DNA of 64,000 nt from Bacteroidota bacterium (GTDB taxonomy: Bacteria; Bacteroidota; Bacteroidia; Flavobacteriales; Flavobacteriaceae). The stretch is from positions 1-64,000 of the forward strand of contig JAHJTN010000010.1 in assembly GCA_018829465.1 (NCBI GenBank), given 5' to 3'. This document shows, piece after piece, positions 43,577 to 54,378 of this stretch. Numbering within the stretch: position 1 is the stretch's first letter; every line of letters begins with the position of its first letter. The position numbers and the translations under genes are program-made. The notes under the pieces are model-generated. The model was not told the DNA's origin. It ran no database searches and saw only the letters and a program-made list of their open reading frames with translations.

Positions 43577-44182
43577 TTATTTAGAGTACAATTCGACAAT
43601 CAATTGTTCTTTGATGTTTTCTGGTATTTGTACACGTTGGGGAACGCTCACAAAAGTGCCTTCCATTTTATCTGCATTCCAGCTGAGCCATTCATAAACA
43701 TTTGAAGATCGGGACAATGATTCTTCTATGGTAGCCAGTGACTTTGATTTTTCTCTTACGCCAACAACATCGCCTGGTTTAAGGCTGTAGGAAGGAATGT
43801 TCACGATTTCTCCGTTGACGGTGATGTGCCTGTGCGACACCAATTGGCGTGCACCGCTTCTGCTGGTAGAAATTCCAAATCTATACACGACATTGTCAAG
43901 CCTAGACTCGCATAATTGAAGCAAAACTTCACCGGTAATACCGTGGCTTCGGGTTGCTTTTTTAAACATGTTGCTAAACTGACGTTCCAAAACACCATAG
44001 GTATATTTGGCTTTTTGTTTTTCCATCAGCTGAACAGCATATTCAGACTTTTTTGATCTTTTGCTAGCCAAACCGTGTTGGCCGGGCGGGTAATTTTTTC
44101 TTTCGAAAGATTTGTCTTCTCCAAAAATGGCTTCGCCGAATTTACGGGCGATTTTTGATTTGGGACCTACGTATCTTGCCAT
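43577..44182 (-). CDS. rpsD: 30S ribosomal protein S4
   Basis: S4 is a primary 16S rRNA binder and starts assembly of the 30S body. The protein has 201 residues, with the N-terminal part lacking the zinc-binding cysteines (C- type) and an S4-type RNA-binding domain ([29 protein letters not shown] in consecutive segments). It begins 83 bases after the rpsK stop, the second-largest gap in the cluster. Confidence 0.97.
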   Translation of the reverse strand: MARYVGPKSKIARKFGEAIFGEDKSFERKNYPPGQHGLASKRSKKSEYAVQLMEKQKAKYTYGVLERQFSNMFKKATRSHGITGEVLLQLCESRLDNVVYRFGISTSRSGARQLVSHRHITVNGEIVNIPSYSLKPGDVVGVREKSKSLATIEESLSRSSNVYEWLSWNADKMEGTFVSVPQRVQIPENIKEQLIVELYSK

Positions 44183-44265
44183 AAAACTAAAATTTGTGCG
44201 ACTGAAAACGGGAATTAAGGTCTATCCTTCGCCGTCAGATTCAGAAGCGGGGTTATGAAAATTAA

Positions 44266-44649
44266 TTAAACTCTTCTTCTCTTGGGTGGTCTGCATCCGT
44301 TGTGCGGAATCGGAGTCACGTCGATGATTTCGGTTACCTCGATACCGGAATTGTGTATAGATCGGATGGCTGATTCTCTGCCGTTACCCGGACCTTTCAC
44401 AAAAACACGCACTTTTCTGAGCCCTGCGTCCATGGCTGTTTTTGAAGCCTCTTCTGCAGCCACCTGTGCGGCGTATGGTGTGTTTTTCTTAGAACCTCTA
44501 AAACCCATTTTACCGGCAGAGGACCAAGAAATCACTTCTCCTTTTTTGTTGGTCAAAGAAATGATAATATTATTGAACGATGCTGTAACGTGAGCTTCCC
44601 CACTTGCATCAACAATGACTTTGCGCTTTTTTGAAGTTGTCTTCGCCAT
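44266..44649 (-). CDS. rpsK: 30S ribosomal protein S11
   Basis: S11 helps shape the platform of the 30S subunit. The 127 residues show [36 protein letters not shown] and the conserved C-terminal [16 protein letters not shown]. It sits 12 bases after rpsM in the alpha part of the cluster. Confidence 0.97.
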   Translation of the reverse strand: MAKTTSKKRKVIVDASGEAHVTASFNNIIISLTNKKGEVISWSSAGKMGFRGSKKNTPYAAQVAAEEASKTAMDAGLRKVRVFVKGPGNGRESAIRSIHNSGIEVTEIIDVTPIPHNGCRPPKRRRV

Positions 44650-44661
44650 AATACCTAGTTA

Positions 44662-45036
44662 TTATTTAGTTGCTTTTTTCTTGTTGGCAACAGTTTTTCT
44701 TTTTCCTTTACGTGTACGCGAATTGTTTTTGGTTCGCTGCCCGCGCAACGGCAATCCGGAACGGTGACGGATGCCACGGTAACAACCGATGTCCATCAAA
44801 CGTTTGATGTGCAGTTGGACTTCGGAACGAAGTTCACCTTCAATTTTGAAACCGCTTACAGCTTCTCGGATGCCGGCTATAGCCGCATCATCCCAATCTT
44901 GCACTTTGGTGTCTTCGTTGACTCCGGCTTGTGCCAAAATTTCTTTAGCTCTGCTTCTGCCTATACCGAAAATATAAGTCAGAGCAATGGCGCCACGTTT
45001 TTGTTTGGGTAAATCTACCCCTGCAATTCTTGCCAT
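44662..45036 (-). CDS. rpsM: 30S ribosomal protein S13
   Basis: S13 touches tRNA and forms bridges with the large subunit. The protein of 124 residues begins [20 protein letters not shown] and ends with a basic tail ([18 protein letters not shown]). The [22 protein letters not shown] region is typical of the family. It starts two bases after the rpmJ stop. Confidence 0.97.
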   Translation of the reverse strand: MARIAGVDLPKQKRGAIALTYIFGIGRSRAKEILAQAGVNEDTKVQDWDDAAIAGIREAVSGFKIEGELRSEVQLHIKRLMDIGCYRGIRHRSGLPLRGQRTKNNSRTRKGKRKTVANKKKATK

Positions 45037-45038
45037 AA

Positions 45039-45155
45039 TTAACCTTGTCTTTGTTTGAATCTAGGATTAGCTTTATTAATCACATACAACCGACCTTTGC
45101 GGCGTACGATTTTGCATTCTGGACTTCTCTTTTTTACGGATGCTCTTACTTTCAT
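45039..45155 (-). CDS. rpmJ: 50S ribosomal protein L36, zinc ligands lost
   Basis: The product has 38 residues, [20 protein letters not shown] then [18 protein letters not shown]. It aligns without gaps to L36 of other bacteria. Of the four zinc ligands of the usual form (C11, C14, C27 and a later His), only C14 is kept; C11 is Ser, C27 is Asn and the His is Phe. It is therefore a non-zinc (C-) version, which keeps the protein stable at low zinc. Found by translating the gap between rpsM and infA; the start lies 10 bases after the infA stop. Confidence 0.95.
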   Translation of the reverse strand: MKVRASVKKRSPECKIVRRKGRLYVINKANPRFKQRQG

Positions 45156-45165
45156 GGTATAGCTA

Positions 45166-45381
45166 TTAATATCTGTATGTTATTCTTGCTTTTGATAAGT
45201 CGTAAGGACTCATTTCTAACTTCACTTTATCACCGGGTAACAATTTAATATAGTGCATACGCATCTTACCCGATATGTGCGCCGTCACTATGTGACCGTT
45301 TTCCAATTCGACTCTGAACATAGCGTTGGAAAGCGCTTCGATGATGGATCCGTCTTGTTCTATTGCCGATTGCTTTGCCAT
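45166..45381 (-). CDS. infA: Translation initiation factor IF-1
   Basis: IF-1 occupies the ribosomal A site during initiation. The 71 residues form a single OB-fold: [21 protein letters not shown], then [24 protein letters not shown] in consecutive segments. It follows secY by one base, where other bacteria have adk and map in between. Confidence 0.97.
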   Translation of the reverse strand: MAKQSAIEQDGSIIEALSNAMFRVELENGHIVTAHISGKMRMHYIKLLPGDKVKLEMSPYDLSKARITYRY

Positions 45382-45382
45382 A

Positions 45383-46723
45383 TTATGCGATTGCTTTACG
45401 TTTTTTTCCTGTTTTCATCAAGCCGTCGTAATGACTGTTTAGAAGGTATGAATTCACCTGTTGCAAGGTATCAATGGCCACACCCACCATAATCAGTAAT
45501 GAGGTGCCTCCATAGAACAATGCCCAACCTTGTTGCACACCTATAATATTGACTATAATAGCAGGAAATACGGCTATGAGTGCTAAAAACAACGAGCCTG
45601 GAAAAGTGATTTGAGACATGATTTTGTCTAAATAATCACCGGTTTCTTTACCCGGTCTGATGCCCGGAATAAATCCGCCGCTACGTTTTAGGTCGTCGGC
45701 CATTTTATTGGTAGGCACTGTGATAGCGGTATAAAAATAGGTAAACAATACGATGAGCAGTGCAAACAGCACATTATACCAAAATCCGAAAATATTGCTG
45801 AGTGCCGCTGTAAAAGATTGTGCCAATTCTGAGTCTGAAAGGCCAACCACAGCTGCTGGTATAAACATGATTGCTTGTGCGAAAATGATTGGCATTACTC
45901 CCGATGCGTTCAATTTGAGCGGAATGTATTGTCTGCTTCCGGCCACATTTCGTTCCATCACTCCGGTAGCAGATCTTCGTGCGTATTGTACAGGAATTCT
46001 GCGAACCGCCATCACGAGCATGACAGATAGCAAGATGATGACTAGCCATATGATAATTTCGATAAGAATCAAGATAAGTCCGCCGTTTGATTCTGTAACT
46101 CTAGATGTAAATTCTTGTAAGAAGGAAATGGGCAACCTGGCGATGATACCTACCATGATGAGTAGTGAAATACCATTACCGATACCTTTATCAGTAATTT
46201 TTTCACCCAGCCACATGGCAAAAATTGTTCCTGTGGTGAGGATGATCACTGAGGAAACCCAAAACATGGTGCTGTAACCAATAAGGAAAGCCGATTCAGG
46301 GATACCCAAAGCAGGAAGACTAGCCAAATAACTCGGAGCTTGTACCAATGTGATGGCGATGGTTAGCCAACGTGTAATCTGGTTTATTTTCTTGCGCCCG
46401 CTTTCGCCTTCTTTCTGCAACTTTTGCAGGTAAGGAACGGCGATTCCCATCAATTGCACCACAATAGAAGCAGAGATGTAAGGCATAATACCCAGGGCGA
46501 GTATGGATGCATTGGCAAAAGCACCTCCGGTAAAAGCATTGAGTAGGCCTAACAAACCACTTTGGGTATTGTCGGCTAATTGAGATAATTGAGATGCATC
46601 AATACCGGGAAGTGGCACATGGGCACCAAACCGATAGACCAATAGCAATCCTAAAGTAACCAAGATACGGCTACGCAGGGCTTCAATTTTCCAAATATTT
46701 TTTAATGTCTCAATAAGCTTCAT
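45383..46723 (-). CDS. secY: Preprotein translocase subunit SecY
   Basis: SecY is the channel of the Sec translocon in the inner membrane. The 446 residues have about ten membrane helices and the typical [32 protein letters not shown] region in consecutive segments, then [22 protein letters not shown] in the last helices. The length is as expected. The gene is linked to rplO as in the spc operons of most bacteria. Confidence 0.97.
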   Translation of the reverse strand: MKLIETLKNIWKIEALRSRILVTLGLLLVYRFGAHVPLPGIDASQLSQLADNTQSGLLGLLNAFTGGAFANASILALGIMPYISASIVVQLMGIAVPYLQKLQKEGESGRKKINQITRWLTIAITLVQAPSYLASLPALGIPESAFLIGYSTMFWVSSVIILTTGTIFAMWLGEKITDKGIGNGISLLIMVGIIARLPISFLQEFTSRVTESNGGLILILIEIIIWLVIILLSVMLVMAVRRIPVQYARRSATGVMERNVAGSRQYIPLKLNASGVMPIIFAQAIMFIPAAVVGLSDSELAQSFTAALSNIFGFWYNVLFALLIVLFTYFYTAITVPTNKMADDLKRSGGFIPGIRPGKETGDYLDKIMSQITFPGSLFLALIAVFPAIIVNIIGVQQGWALFYGGTSLLIMVGVAIDTLQQVNSYLLNSHYDGLMKTGKKRKAIA

Positions 46724-46732
46724 TGGGCCTAA

Positions 46733-47182
46733 TTATAGGGTTTTAGCTTCGCCTCCGGCGGCTTCAATAGCAGCAAGAGCAGTAGCAGTAAATTTGTGAG
46801 CAGTGACTTCCAGTTTGGCTTTCAATTCGCCACGACCTAAAATTTTTATCAAGTCGTTTTTAGTAGCCAGCCTATTTTCTACCAAGAATTCGTGGGTAAT
46901 GGCAGTGGCTTTGGTTTTATCTGCCAAAGCTTGCAGGGTATCCAAATTGATGCCTTGATATTCTACCCTGTTGATGTTGGTAAATCCAAATTTAGGCACT
47001 CGACGTTGCAAGGGCATTTGACCACCTTCAAATCCAATCTTTTTGGAATATCCGGAGCGCGATTTGGCACCTTTATGTCCACGTGTAGAAGTACCGCCTT
47101 TTCCGGAACCTTGTCCGCGACCTTCACGTTTGTTTTGGTTATGCAAAGAACCGTCTGCCGGTTTTAAGTTACTTAAGTTCAT
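46733..47182 (-). CDS. rplO: 50S ribosomal protein L15
   Basis: L15 joins late during 50S assembly. The 149-residue protein has the basic glycine-rich N-terminal extension ([20 protein letters not shown]), which threads into 23S rRNA, and the later [18 protein letters not shown] motif. It starts 5 bases after rpmD. Confidence 0.97.
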   Translation of the reverse strand: MNLSNLKPADGSLHNQNKREGRGQGSGKGGTSTRGHKGAKSRSGYSKKIGFEGGQMPLQRRVPKFGFTNINRVEYQGINLDTLQALADKTKATAITHEFLVENRLATKNDLIKILGRGELKAKLEVTAHKFTATALAAIEAAGGEAKTL

Positions 47183-47187
47183 AGTTG

Positions 47188-47370
47188 TTATTTTACTTCT
47201 TCTACCGAAATCAAATGTTTCACTTTATTGATCATTCCGTGTATAGACGGAGAATCTTGATGCTGTACAGATTTACCGATGCGTCCAAGACCCAATGATG
47301 CGAGGGTTCTTTTCTGTGTATCGGTTCTTTTGATACTGCTCTTTACTTGTGTTACTTTCAATGTAGCCAT
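47188..47370 (-). CDS. rpmD: 50S ribosomal protein L30
   Basis: This is the smallest protein of the spc part apart from L36, with 60 residues: [20 protein letters not shown], then [20 protein letters not shown]. The frame is open upstream, but the family start is the ATG at 47370. L30 lies on the solvent side of the 50S subunit near the L7/L12 base. Confidence 0.95.
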   Translation of the reverse strand: MATLKVTQVKSSIKRTDTQKRTLASLGLGRIGKSVQHQDSPSIHGMINKVKHLISVEEVK

Positions 47371-47386
47371 CTTACTGCTTCGTTTA

Positions 47387-47911
47387 TTAACCGTTAAATA
47401 CTTTATCGAGAGAGATACCTCTTTGCTTGGCAACGGTGTGGGCATTTCTCAATTTGAGCAAGGCATCAAAGGTAGCTTTAACCACGTTGTGTGGGTTAGA
47501 GGAACCTTGAGACTTTGACAATACATCGTGTATGCCTACAGACTCCAATACCGCACGGACAGCACCACCGGCAATTACACCGGTACCGGGCGCAGCGGGT
47601 AAGAGGTTGACGCGCGCGCCACCGTACTTCCCTTTTTGGGGATGTGGAATGGATGCGTGTTTGATGGGGATACGCACCAAATTCTTTTTAGCATCTTCTA
47701 CCGCTTTGGCGATGGCATCTGCTACTTCTTTTGATTTGCCCAATCCCTGTCCAACCACTCCTTTTTCGTCTCCTACCACAACGATAGCAGAGAATCCGAA
47801 AGCACGACCACCTTTGGTTACTTTGGTAACGCGTTGCACGCCGACCAAACGGTCTTTGAGTTCAATTCCACTGGGTTTAACGCGTTCTACGTTTGTATAG
47901 TTCTCCAACAT
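47387..47911 (-). CDS. rpsE: 30S ribosomal protein S5
   Basis: S5 helps set decoding accuracy and mRNA unwinding at the entry tunnel. The 174 residues start with a short lead, then the double-stranded RNA-binding domain ([21 protein letters not shown], in consecutive segments) and the C-terminal domain ([16 protein letters not shown]). The gene has five bases between it and rplR. Confidence 0.97.
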   Translation of the reverse strand: MLENYTNVERVKPSGIELKDRLVGVQRVTKVTKGGRAFGFSAIVVVGDEKGVVGQGLGKSKEVADAIAKAVEDAKKNLVRIPIKHASIPHPQKGKYGGARVNLLPAAPGTGVIAGGAVRAVLESVGIHDVLSKSQGSSNPHNVVKATFDALLKLRNAHTVAKQRGISLDKVFNG

Positions 47912-47916
47912 AATAC

Positions 47917-48273
47917 TTAGAATTTTAGTCCGCCTTCTCGGGCACCTTCTGCTAATGATTTAACTCTTCCGTGATATAGATATCCGCCCCGATCAAAAGA
48001 GATGGTTTCGATACCTTTCTGTTGTGCGCGTTCGGCTATCAATTTTCCGACAAGGTTTGCCTTTTCGGTTTTGTTGCCTTTGGCGGCTGTAATTTCTTTG
48101 TCTCTTGAAGATGCGGCTACCAGGGTTACCTTGGCCACATCGTCAATGATTTGCGCGTATATTTCATTGTTACTTCTGAACACCGACAAACGAGGTCTTT
48201 CTGTTGAACCGTTAACCGTTTTTCGGATTCTGTAATGAATGCGTCTTCTTCTATTTTGTTTAACTAATGCCAT
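47917..48273 (-). CDS. rplR: 50S ribosomal protein L18
   Basis: L18 binds 5S rRNA and brings it to the 50S subunit. The product has 118 residues and begins [20 protein letters not shown]; the C-terminal [20 protein letters not shown] is diagnostic. I use the ATG at 48273 and not an ATT-type extension two codons earlier. Confidence 0.96.
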   Translation of the reverse strand: MALVKQNRRRRIHYRIRKTVNGSTERPRLSVFRSNNEIYAQIIDDVAKVTLVAASSRDKEITAAKGNKTEKANLVGKLIAERAQQKGIETISFDRGGYLYHGRVKSLAEGAREGGLKF

Positions 48274-48284
48274 AATCAATCTTA

Positions 48285-48827
48285 TTATGCTGATTTACCT
48301 GCTTTACGTCTGATTTGTTCGCCCACAAACTTGATACCTTTACCTTTATAAGGTTCCGGCCTTCTGAAAGAACGAATCTTTGCAGCTACGTGACCCAACA
48401 GTTGTTTGTCGTGTGATGATAATTTTATAACCGGGTTTTTACCTTTCTCACTTACGGTTTCTACTTTTACCTCGGGGGCAATTTCAAAAACGATGTTGTG
48501 TGAAAAACCCAACGCCAAGTCTAATTTCTGACCTTGGTTTGAAGCCCTGTAACCCACACCAACCAATTCGAGTTGTTCTGAAAAACCTTCAGAAACACCT
48601 GTTACCATATTGCTGATCAAAGAACGGTAAAGACCGTGTTTGGCACTGGCAGATTTGGTGTCGTTTGACGGGGAAACAACCAACTCACCATCGTTTATCT
48701 CCAAGGATACTTCTGAAAAGTCCTGAGTCAACGTACCGAGTTTTCCTTTTACTTCAACTACCTGTTCGCCTAGGGTGATGGTTACACCTTGCGGAATGGT
48801 AATCGGATTTTTTCCTATTCTGGACAT
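48285..48827 (-). CDS. rplF: 50S ribosomal protein L6
   Basis: L6 lies near the sarcin-ricin loop, where elongation factors bind. The 180 residues start [19 protein letters not shown] and close with the [20 protein letters not shown] signature. Both of the tandem alpha-beta domains are present. The spacing to rpsH is 18 bases. Confidence 0.97.
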   Translation of the reverse strand: MSRIGKNPITIPQGVTITLGEQVVEVKGKLGTLTQDFSEVSLEINDGELVVSPSNDTKSASAKHGLYRSLISNMVTGVSEGFSEQLELVGVGYRASNQGQKLDLALGFSHNIVFEIAPEVKVETVSEKGKNPVIKLSSHDKQLLGHVAAKIRSFRRPEPYKGKGIKFVGEQIRRKAGKSA

Positions 48828-48845
48828 TTTGTCGAAATATTTTTA

Positions 48846-49244
48846 TTAGTAAACGTAACAAATAACTTCGCCACCTACATTCTCTTTACGAGCTTGTTTG
48901 CTAGTCATCACTCCATGTGAAGTTGAAACTATGGCTATTCCCAATCCATTTAAAATACGCGGTAACTCTGTAGCTCCTGCGTATTTTCTCAAGCCGGGTT
49001 TGCTGATGCGTTGCAAATCTTTGATGACGGAGTCTTTGGTTACTTTGTCATATTTCAAAGCAATTTTAATGCTGCCTTGCGCATCGCTATCTTCAAATTT
49101 ATAACTCAAAATATAACCTTGGTCAAAAAGGATTTTGGTCATTTCCTTTTTCAATTTAGAAGCCGGAATCTCAACAACTTTATGGTTGGCACGAACGGCG
49201 TTTCGAATTCTAGTCAGATAATCTGCGATTGGATCTGTGTTCAT
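48846..49244 (-). CDS. rpsH: 30S ribosomal protein S8
   Basis: S8 binds the central domain of 16S rRNA and in E. coli represses the spc operon by binding its mRNA; such a site was not recognised here. The 132 residues start [15 protein letters not shown] and end with [18 protein letters not shown], the family signature. Confidence 0.97.
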   Translation of the reverse strand: MNTDPIADYLTRIRNAVRANHKVVEIPASKLKKEMTKILFDQGYILSYKFEDSDAQGSIKIALKYDKVTKDSVIKDLQRISKPGLRKYAGATELPRILNGLGIAIVSTSHGVMTSKQARKENVGGEVICYVY

Positions 49245-49271
49245 AATACTTTTCTTTAAACCTGAATAAAT

Positions 49272-49541
49272 TTACCAGCTTGCTTTTTTCACTCCCGGAA
49301 TAAGACCTTGGTTTGCCATTTCACGGAAAGTAACACGTGATATGCCAAATGTTCTCATATATCCTTTTGGTCTTCCTGTCAGTTTGCAACGGTTGTGCAA
49401 ACGAACCGGCGAAGCATTTTTGGGGATTCTTTGCAAGGCTTCATAATCACCGGCTTCTAGTGCTTCTTTGCGTTTTGCTGCATACTTCTCTACCAATTTC
49501 TGACGCTTTACCTCGCGTGCTTTCATGGATTCTTTTGCCAT
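49272..49541 (-). CDS. rpsN: 30S ribosomal protein S14, zinc-free type
   Basis: S14 is in the 30S head. The 89-residue length and the absence of CxxC pairs mark the zinc-independent long form. The C-terminal [20 protein letters not shown] and [20 protein letters not shown] segments are typical. Together with the altered L36 this indicates that the cluster has little dependence on zinc. Confidence 0.96.
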   Translation of the reverse strand: MAKESMKAREVKRQKLVEKYAAKRKEALEAGDYEALQRIPKNASPVRLHNRCKLTGRPKGYMRTFGISRVTFREMANQGLIPGVKKASW

Positions 49542-49543
49542 AA

Positions 49544-50095
49544 TTAATTCTTTTTAAAAGGTAAACCTAGTTCGGCTAATAATGATTTTGCTTCTTTATC
49601 GGTTTGGGCGCTGGTCACGAAAGTGATGTCCATACCGTTGATTTTATTAACCTTGTCTATGTCGATTTCAGGAAATATAATTTGTTCCGTAACACCGAGG
49701 TTGTAATTTCCGCGACCGTCAAAACCTGTAGCTTTTACACCGTTAAAATCGCGTACTCGTGGCAGGGCGGTAGTCACCAAACGGTCTAAAAACTCGTACA
49801 TCTTTTCGCCTCTCAAGGTCACTTTAGCTCCAATTGCCATAGCTTTACGGAGTTTAAAATTTGAAACGTCCTTTTTAGAATAGGTGGCGATGGCTTTTTG
49901 ACCTGATATACGGCTCAATTCGTCAACTGCGTATTCAATGAGTTTCTTATCGGCAACGGCATCACCCACTCCTCTGGAAATAACGATTTTTTCCAACTTA
50001 GGCACTTGCATGATGTTTTTGTAACCAAATTCCTTTTCCAGATTGGGCACAATACGCTCCTTGTATTCTTGTTTTAGTCTTGCTACGTAGGCCAT
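49544..50095 (-). CDS. rplE: 50S ribosomal protein L5
   Basis: L5 binds 5S rRNA and contacts the P-site tRNA. The 183 residues show the N-terminal [38 protein letters not shown] and the C-terminal [20 protein letters not shown] in consecutive segments. It is packed between rplX and rpsN with two bases on each side. Confidence 0.97.
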   Translation of the reverse strand: MAYVARLKQEYKERIVPNLEKEFGYKNIMQVPKLEKIVISRGVGDAVADKKLIEYAVDELSRISGQKAIATYSKKDVSNFKLRKAMAIGAKVTLRGEKMYEFLDRLVTTALPRVRDFNGVKATGFDGRGNYNLGVTEQIIFPEIDIDKVNKINGMDITFVTSAQTDKEAKSLLAELGLPFKKN

Positions 50096-50097
50096 AA

Positions 50098-50415
50098 CTA
50101 TATCAATTGATTGGATCTTTTTGAAAATCTTACTTTTTTATCACCTTCTACTCTAAAACCAACGCGTGTTGTTTTCTTCGTTTCAGCATCTATAAGTGCC
50201 ACATTTGACACATGAATAGGAGCTTCTTTTTTGATGATTCCACCTTGTGGGCTTTTGGTGCTCGGTTTTGTGTGTTTCGAAACCAGGTTGACACCTTCCA
50301 CAATTACTTTGTCTTTTGAAAAATCTACACTGAGGATTTTTCCTTCTTCGTTTTTGTGTTCTCCGCTTATCACGCGAACCAAATCACCGGTCTTGATTTT
50401 AAATTTCTTCATCAT
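50098..50415 (-). CDS. rplX: 50S ribosomal protein L24
   Basis: L24 starts 50S assembly at the 5' domain of 23S rRNA. The 105 residues contain the KOW motif ([20 protein letters not shown]). Two ATG codons follow each other at 50415 and 50412; the choice changes the product by one residue. Confidence 0.96.
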   Translation of the reverse strand: MMKKFKIKTGDLVRVISGEHKNEEGKILSVDFSKDKVIVEGVNLVSKHTKPSTKSPQGGIIKKEAPIHVSNVALIDAETKKTTRVGFRVEGDKKVRFSKRSNQLI

Positions 50416-50423
50416 CGTATTTT

Positions 50424-50792
50424 TTATAGCACTTCAGGTGCCAGTGATACAATTTTCATAAATTGTTTTTCGCGCAGTTCGCGGGCCACAGGGCCGAATA
50501 CACGTGTACCTCTCATTTCTCCGGTTGGGTTCAACAGCACACAAGCGTTGTCGTCAAATCGGATATACGAACCATCCGGACGTCTCACTTCTTTTACAGT
50601 ACGAACTACAACGGCGGTAGAGACTTGACCTTTTTTCACGTTGCCCGATGGGGTGGCATCTTTCACGGTGACAACAATTTTGTCACCCACAGAGGCGTAT
50701 CTTCTTCCGGTTCCGCCTAAAACGCGGATAGCAAGTACTTCTTTGGCTCCGGTATTATCGGCTACTTTGAGCCTTGATTCTTGTTGTATCAT
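50424..50792 (-). CDS. rplN: 50S ribosomal protein L14
   Basis: L14 forms an intersubunit bridge. The 122 residues begin [20 protein letters not shown] and end with [16 protein letters not shown]; the sequence includes the conserved [20 protein letters not shown] in its middle. Two bases separate it from rpsQ. Confidence 0.97.
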   Translation of the reverse strand: MIQQESRLKVADNTGAKEVLAIRVLGGTGRRYASVGDKIVVTVKDATPSGNVKKGQVSTAVVVRTVKEVRRPDGSYIRFDDNACVLLNPTGEMRGTRVFGPVARELREKQFMKIVSLAPEVL

Positions 50793-50794
50793 AA

Positions 50795-51049
50795 TTACTT
50801 AGCTCTTTCGATGATTTCTACTAATCGCCAACATTTGTTTTTGCTCAACGGACGGGTCTCCATGATTTTTACCGTGTCGCCAATGTTGCAGTCGTTGTTT
50901 TCGTCATGTGCAACATATTTTTTTGTCTTCAATACGAATTTACCGTACATGGGGTGTTTCACGCGTTCCACTTCGGAAACCACTATGGATTTCGTCATTT
51001 TGTCACTGGTGACAACGCCTATTCGTTCTTTTCTTAAATTTCTTGTCAT
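50795..51049 (-). CDS. rpsQ: 30S ribosomal protein S17
   Basis: S17 binds the 5' domain of 16S rRNA early in assembly. The OB-fold protein (84 residues) has [29 protein letters not shown] and the [20 protein letters not shown] region near the C-terminus. It follows rpmC by 17 bases. Confidence 0.96.
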   Translation of the reverse strand: MTRNLRKERIGVVTSDKMTKSIVVSEVERVKHPMYGKFVLKTKKYVAHDENNDCNIGDTVKIMETRPLSKNKCWRLVEIIERAK

Positions 51050-51066
51050 ATCGGGTGATATATAAT

Positions 51067-51258
51067 TTAATTTGCGAGTCTGGCTGATTGCTCAGTTTTG
51101 ATTCGGGCTACTGTTTTTCTGATATTCTTCAATTGAATAGGATTTTCAAGTGGGGTGATGGCATGGGCAACCTTCAAATCCTGGTATTTACCTTGCAATT
51201 CTGCCAATTTATCTGTCAAATCCTGGTCGTTCAATTTGCTAATTTCTGCTTGTTTCAT
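51067..51258 (-). CDS. rpmC: 50S ribosomal protein L29
   Basis: L29 sits at the tunnel exit next to L23 and is part of the docking site for trigger factor. The 63 residues form two helices ([20 protein letters not shown], then [16 protein letters not shown]). The 94-base gap to rplP upstream is the widest in the cluster. Confidence 0.94.
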   Translation of the reverse strand: MKQAEISKLNDQDLTDKLAELQGKYQDLKVAHAITPLENPIQLKNIRKTVARIKTEQSARLAN

Positions 51259-51352
51259 GTGTGTATTTTTTTTTAAAGATCAGATGTAATGCCTGTCAAT
51301 CTTATCGGTTGGTTTGATAAAAATATAATGGACATTTCACGATTCCTAAATA

Positions 51353-51772
51353 TTAAGCTTGATAGTCATTAGCAACAATAAACCTGGTTTTGGTTGGAAG
51401 TTTTTGTGCTGCCAAACGCAGGGCTTCTTTGGCCACATCCATTGGCACACCGCCAACTTCAAAGACAATACGTCCCGGTTTTACAACGGCTACCCAATAT
51501 TCAACCGCACCTTTACCTTTACCCATACGAACCTCTAGTGGTTTTTTGGTGATAGGTTTGTCCGGAAATATCTTAATCCACAATTGGCCTTCACGTTTCA
51601 TATATCTTGTGGCTGCAATACGCGCTGCCTCAATTTGACGCGAAGTAATAAAAACGGATTCTAACGCCTTAATCCCAAACATTCCGTTCGATAAAAGATG
51701 CCCGCGTTGTGAAACGCCTTTCATCTTTCCTTTTTGCTGCTTGCGATATTTTGTTCTTTTTGGCTGTAACAT
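51353..51772 (-). CDS. rplP: 50S ribosomal protein L16
   Basis: L16 helps place tRNA in the A site. The protein (139 residues) starts [20 protein letters not shown] and contains [40 protein letters not shown] and the [17 protein letters not shown] end. It follows rpsC by 29 bases. Confidence 0.97.
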   Translation of the reverse strand: MLQPKRTKYRKQQKGKMKGVSQRGHLLSNGMFGIKALESVFITSRQIEAARIAATRYMKREGQLWIKIFPDKPITKKPLEVRMGKGKGAVEYWVAVVKPGRIVFEVGGVPMDVAKEALRLAAQKLPTKTRFIVANDYQA

Positions 51773-51801
51773 GATTGCTTATGCTTTATAAAAACAAATG
51801 A

Positions 51802-52533
51802 TTATTTTCTTTTTTTACCTTTTGATGACGGTCTGCCGGAACCTTTTTGAGTTTGTCCACCTGTCGTTGGTTTTTTAGACAAACCAACCAATGGGGAAAG
51901 CTCTCTTTTTCCGTAAACCTCACCTTTCATGATCCATACTTTTACACCCAATCTTCCGTAGGTGGTATGTGCTTCTACCAAAGCGTAGTCAATATCAGCT
52001 CTGAATGTTGACAGTGGAATTCTACCATCTTTGTAAGATTCGGTACGTGCCATTTCAGCGCCGTTTAACCTGCCAGCAATTTGTATCTTGATACCCTCAG
52101 CATTCATTCGCATGGCTGCAGCGATGGCCATTTTGATGGCGCGTCTGTATGATATACGACTTTCAATTTGGCGGGCAACACTAGAGGCTACAAGATAGGC
52201 ATCCAGCTCAGGTCGCTTGATTTCAAAGATGTTTAACTGAACTTCTTTGTCTGTGATTTTTTTGAGCTCCTCTTTAAGTTTGTCAACTTCTTGGCCGCCT
52301 TTTCCGATAATAATACCGGGGCGGGCTGTAGTAATCGTAACTGTGACTAACTTAAGGGTTCTTTCTATAATAACTCTAGATACGCTGGCTTTGGCCAAAC
52401 GCACGTGGATATATTTTCTGATTTTGTCGTCTTCAGCCAATTTATCTCCGTAGTCGTTACCACCATACCAGTTAGACTCCCAGCCTCTGATGATACCCAA
52501 ACGATTGCCAATTGGATTGGTCTTCTGTCCCAT
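51802..52533 (-). CDS. rpsC: 30S ribosomal protein S3
   Basis: S3 lines the mRNA entry site and has helicase-related function. The 243 residues comprise the N-terminal domain ([15 protein letters not shown]), a KH domain with the GXXG-like [17 protein letters not shown] and the C-terminal domain ending in a Ser/Gly/Lys-rich tail ([11 protein letters not shown]). The tail is longer than in E. coli S3. Confidence 0.97.
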   Translation of the reverse strand: MGQKTNPIGNRLGIIRGWESNWYGGNDYGDKLAEDDKIRKYIHVRLAKASVSRVIIERTLKLVTVTITTARPGIIIGKGGQEVDKLKEELKKITDKEVQLNIFEIKRPELDAYLVASSVARQIESRISYRRAIKMAIAAAMRMNAEGIKIQIAGRLNGAEMARTESYKDGRIPLSTFRADIDYALVEAHTTYGRLGVKVWIMKGEVYGKRELSPLVGLSKKPTTGGQTQKGSGRPSSKGKKRK

Positions 52534-52543
52534 ATCTTATTGA

Positions 52544-52954
52544 TTAATTGCTTACCGATTGATTAATGGCATTCAACACGATGGTTACGTGGTTTGAACG
52601 CTTTCTGATTCTGTGTGCACGACCTTGTGGTGCAGGTCTCAAACGCTTGAGCATTGTACCGCCGTCAACCCTGATTTCGCTGACGTACAAACCTGCTTTT
52701 TCAACATCTGCATCCTCGTTTTTAGCTTGCCAGTTTGCAATAGCAGAGAGCAATAATTTTTCTACTTTGGAAGCAGCTTCTTTACTACTGAATTTCAAAA
52801 GTGCCAAAGCACGATCTACTTTTTGTCCTCTGATTTGGTCAACCACCAAACGCATTTTGCGTGGTGAAGTTGGGCAATTGTTGAGCTTGGCGAAAGCGGT
52901 TTGTTGCTTTTCCAATTTGATTGCCTTGGCTCTTTCATGTTTTCGAACTCCCAT
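52544..52954 (-). CDS. rplV: 50S ribosomal protein L22
   Basis: L22 forms part of the exit tunnel wall, where a beta-hairpin reaches the constriction. The 136 residues have the [20 protein letters not shown] motif and the hairpin [20 protein letters not shown] with the usual basic tip. It follows rpsS by five bases. Confidence 0.97.
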   Translation of the reverse strand: MGVRKHERAKAIKLEKQQTAFAKLNNCPTSPRKMRLVVDQIRGQKVDRALALLKFSSKEAASKVEKLLLSAIANWQAKNEDADVEKAGLYVSEIRVDGGTMLKRLRPAPQGRAHRIRKRSNHVTIVLNAINQSVSN

Positions 52955-52959
52955 AGCCT

Positions 52960-53238
52960 TTATTTTTTACCTTTATTTTTAGCTCCGGCGTGACCTCTAA
53001 AGGAACGCGTTGGAGAAAATTCACCTAACTTATGTCCCACCATGTTTTCTGTTACGTAAACAGGTATGAATTGCCTGCCGTTGTGAACTGCAATCGTTTG
53101 ACCGACAAAATCCGGTGTTATCATCGATGCACGAGACCAAGTTTTCAAAACAGTCTTCTTGTTGGATTCAATATTGGAGTGAATCTTTTTCTCGAGTTTG
53201 AAGTGAACGTAAGGTCCTTTTTTTAATGATCTTGCCAT
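52960..53238 (-). CDS. rpsS: 30S ribosomal protein S19
   Basis: S19 forms a complex with S13 in the 30S head. The 92 residues have the conserved [19 protein letters not shown] start and the C-terminal [20 protein letters not shown] signature. Spacing to rplB is four bases. Confidence 0.97.
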   Translation of the reverse strand: MARSLKKGPYVHFKLEKKIHSNIESNKKTVLKTWSRASMITPDFVGQTIAVHNGRQFIPVYVTENMVGHKLGEFSPTRSFRGHAGAKNKGKK

Positions 53239-53242
53239 AATA

Positions 53243-54067
53243 CTATTTCTTTCTACGTTCTACAATGTATTTATTCGTATCCTTGGTTTTGCTCCTTGTG
53301 CGGTAACCCTTAGCAGGTATGCCATTTCTGGATCTTGGATGTCCACCCGAAGCACGACCTTCACCACCACCCATCGGGTGATCTACAGGGTTCATTACCA
53401 CAGCTCTTGTTCTAGGTCTTCTTCCTAACCAGCGTTTTCTACCGGCCTTACCGGAAACTTCCAATTGATGATCAGAATTAGAAACGGCACCTATGGTAGC
53501 CTGGCAAGTGACCAAAACCATGCGAATTTCGCCGGAAGGCATTTTTAGAGTCGCATATTTGCCATCACGCGCCATCAACTGGGCAAACGAACCAGCACTT
53601 CTGGCCAATATGGCTCCTTGTCCGGGACGCAATTCAATACATGAAACCACTGCTCCTAGTGGAATATCACTCAAAAAGAGGGAATTACCAATTTCAGGTG
53701 CAGCACCTTCTCCGGAGCTTACTGTCTGACCCACTTCTAATCCGTTGGGCGCAACGATATATCGTTTTTCTCCATCTGCATAATGCAACAATGCGATAAA
53801 AGCAGTGCGATTAGGATCATATTCTATGGATTTAACCGTAGCCGGAATTCCAAATTTATTTCTTTTAAAATCGATGATACGATAGCGTTTTTTATGACCA
53901 CCACCAGTATAGCGCATAGTCATTTTACCTGTATCGTTTCTACCGCCCGATCGCTTCATCGGCGCAAGCAAACTCTTTTCTGGTTTGCCGGCTGTGACAA
54001 CATCAAAATCATTTACAATCCTGAAACGCTGTCCCGGGGTAACGGGCTTTAATTTACGTACTGCCAT
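53243..54067 (-). CDS. rplB: 50S ribosomal protein L2
   Basis: L2 lies close to the peptidyl-transferase centre and is needed for subunit joining. The 274 residues start with the family N-terminus ([14 protein letters not shown]) and include the conserved [20 protein letters not shown] with the histidine important in E. coli L2. No deviations were seen. Confidence 0.98.
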   Translation of the reverse strand: MAVRKLKPVTPGQRFRIVNDFDVVTAGKPEKSLLAPMKRSGGRNDTGKMTMRYTGGGHKKRYRIIDFKRNKFGIPATVKSIEYDPNRTAFIALLHYADGEKRYIVAPNGLEVGQTVSSGEGAAPEIGNSLFLSDIPLGAVVSCIELRPGQGAILARSAGSFAQLMARDGKYATLKMPSGEIRMVLVTCQATIGAVSNSDHQLEVSGKAGRKRWLGRRPRTRAVVMNPVDHPMGGGEGRASGGHPRSRNGIPAKGYRTRSKTKDTNKYIVERRKK

Positions 54068-54077
54068 TTCTTTTTAC

Positions 54078-54368
54078 TTAGATATTGCTGTAATAATCTA
54101 TATTGTTTCCTTCAGCCAAAGTGACCACCGCTTTTTTATAAGCTTTTGTCTTACCGTTGATCAAACCGCTTTTAGTATATCTCGACTTTCTGTCCGGACG
54201 CACGTTAAGCGTTCGCACAGAAACAACAGAAACGCCATAAGCTTTCTCAACTGCCTCCTTGATCTGAATCTTGTTTGAGGTTTTTTCTACTTCAAAAGTG
54301 TAGCGGTTGTGAACTTCACTGTCCGCATTGGCTTTTTCAGAGATGATGGGTTTTACTATAATACTCAT
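54078..54368 (-). CDS. rplW: 50S ribosomal protein L23
   Basis: L23 at the tunnel exit is the main contact of trigger factor and SRP. The 96-residue protein begins MSIIVKPIISEKANADSEVH and shows the NKIQIKEAVEKAYGVSVVSV helix-strand unit. It is on the short side for the family. Ten bases separate it from rplD. Confidence 0.95.
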   Translation of the reverse strand: MSIIVKPIISEKANADSEVHNRYTFEVEKTSNKIQIKEAVEKAYGVSVVSVRTLNVRPDRKSRYTKSGLINGKTKAYKKAVVTLAEGNNIDYYSNI

Positions 54369-54378
54369 CGCTTTGGGT

